DNA from: Bradyrhizobium sp. Ce-3
Lineage (GTDB): Bacteria > Pseudomonadota > Alphaproteobacteria > Rhizobiales > Xanthobacteraceae
Assembly (NCBI RefSeq): GCF_022835695.1
Contig: NZ_BQUV01000006.1
Location: forward strand, 62,001-126,000
Length of the DNA stretch: 64,000 nucleotides
Reading direction: 5' to 3'
Below are positions 63,568-64,000 of the stretch, in pieces (the first letter of the stretch is position 1; each line of letters starts with the position of its first letter). The notes under the pieces are model-generated. The model saw only the letters and a list, made by a program, of their open reading frames with translations. It was not told the DNA's origin and did no database searches. Both the position numbers and the translations under genes were made by a program.

Positions 63568-64000
63568 GTGTCGTTCACGCTGGAAGATGAATCCAACGGA
63601 ATCCTGCCCGACCGCATGATCGCGGAGATGGCGGAGGCCGGCCTCATTCTGCCCGCCTACGACTTCGTCGAGAGCCAGATCCAGCCGGCGAGCCTCGATC
63701 TCCGCCTCGGCGACATAGCCTACCGGGTCCGCGCCAGCTTCCTGCCGGGGCCCGATGCCACTGTCGCCGAGCGGATCGACCAGCTCAAGCTGCACGAGAT
63801 CGATCTGTCCGACGGCGCCGTGCTGGAGACCAATTGCGTCTACATCGTCCCGCTCTTGGAGAGCCTGGCGCTGCCGCCGGAGATCGTGGCTGCGGCCAAT
63901 CCGAAGAGCTCAACCGGACGGCTCGACGTGTTCACCCGCGTGATCGCCGACGGCACCCGCCGCTTCGACATGATCGGCGCCGGCTATCACGGCCCGCTCT
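63568..64000 (+). CDS. dcd: dCTP deaminase, N-terminal part (gene runs off the window)
   Basis: 144 codons are visible and the gene continues past position 64000. GTG start with GAGGGA 8 bp upstream; an in-frame ATG at 63526 is a less likely alternative. 'ILPDRMIAEMAEAG', 'SQIQPASLDLRLGDIAYRV' and 'NPKSSTGRLDVFTRVIADG' are motifs of the long alphaproteobacterial 2'-deoxycytidine 5'-triphosphate deaminase. It provides dUTP for dTMP synthesis. Divergent from metZ. Confidence 0.88.
   Translation, partial: MSFTLEDESNGILPDRMIAEMAEAGLILPAYDFVESQIQPASLDLRLGDIAYRVRASFLPGPDATVAERIDQLKLHEIDLSDGAVLETNCVYIVPLLESLALPPEIVAAANPKSSTGRLDVFTRVIADGTRRFDMIGAGYHGPL

Overview
The window looks like chromosome from a Bradyrhizobium-like alphaproteobacterium (Nitrobacteraceae). 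Evidence: very high GC with GC-rich third codon positions; many branched-chain-amino-acid-type (Liv) ABC transporters and TRAP systems; gene sets arranged like the cou/tar and pim aromatic and dicarboxylate clusters of Rhodopseudomonas palustris; an alphaproteobacterial LexA-box type (GTTC-N7-GTTC); a SAM-II riboswitch; and many short palindromic intergenic elements of the 'CGTCATTCCGGGG' kind. No rRNA, tRNA, CRISPR array, prophage or intact insertion sequence was seen.

Region 1 (1-26 kb) is a mixed stretch. It holds a TPR/glycosyltransferase-like protein, an unusual ClpS-like + ClpX-type zinc finger + AAA+ ATPase fusion under two tandem LexA-type boxes, and a large MscS-family channel. Next come a luciferase-like monooxygenase and flavin reductase behind a near-perfect sigma-54 promoter with a 40-bp palindrome upstream; an AcoR-type sigma-54 activator is 4-6 kb away. 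After these are two secreted proteins, a DUF1254 protein beside a LysR regulator, glgX, an orphan TAXI binding protein, and small membrane and hypothetical genes. A YafY/WYL regulator faces a small ORF and a GST-like gene, each preceded by the same 24-bp palindrome. A pyridoxamine-oxidase-like gene is divergent from a second LysR.

Region 2 (26-41.7 kb) is an aromatic-acid island: pobA (4-hydroxybenzoate hydroxylase), divergent tarPQM (TRAP), a DUF3237 gene, a crotonase and feruloyl/p-coumaroyl-CoA ligase (couA, couB), an SDR, a 4-hydroxybenzoyl-CoA-type thioesterase, couP (periplasmic binding protein), the matching ABC permease/ATPase genes (one a permease-ATPase fusion) and a MarR regulator (couR). 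The expected flow is uptake of hydroxycinnamates, CoA activation, side-chain shortening, thioester hydrolysis to 4-hydroxybenzoate, and PobA-dependent hydroxylation to protocatechuate. A DUF559 nuclease gene bounded by inverted repeats sits between couP and its permease genes.

Region 3 (41.7-62 kb) is a dicarboxylate/fatty-acid module. An IclR regulator lies between a leftward ABC transporter operon (livG-livF-livH-livM, then five tandem paralogous binding-protein genes and a glycerate kinase) and a rightward pim-like beta-oxidation operon (pimF, pimA, pimC, pimD, SDR; no thiolase). Every gap in the pim operon holds one palindromic repeat element. The window ends with metZ under a SAM-II riboswitch and the 5' part of a dCTP deaminase gene.

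The most notable discoveries are the SOS-box-controlled ClpS/zinc-finger/AAA+ fusion, the five-fold binding-protein array with duplicated leaders and terminators, the repeat-flanked DUF559 cassette with a gene-less look-alike 5 kb away, and several convincing operator pairs.
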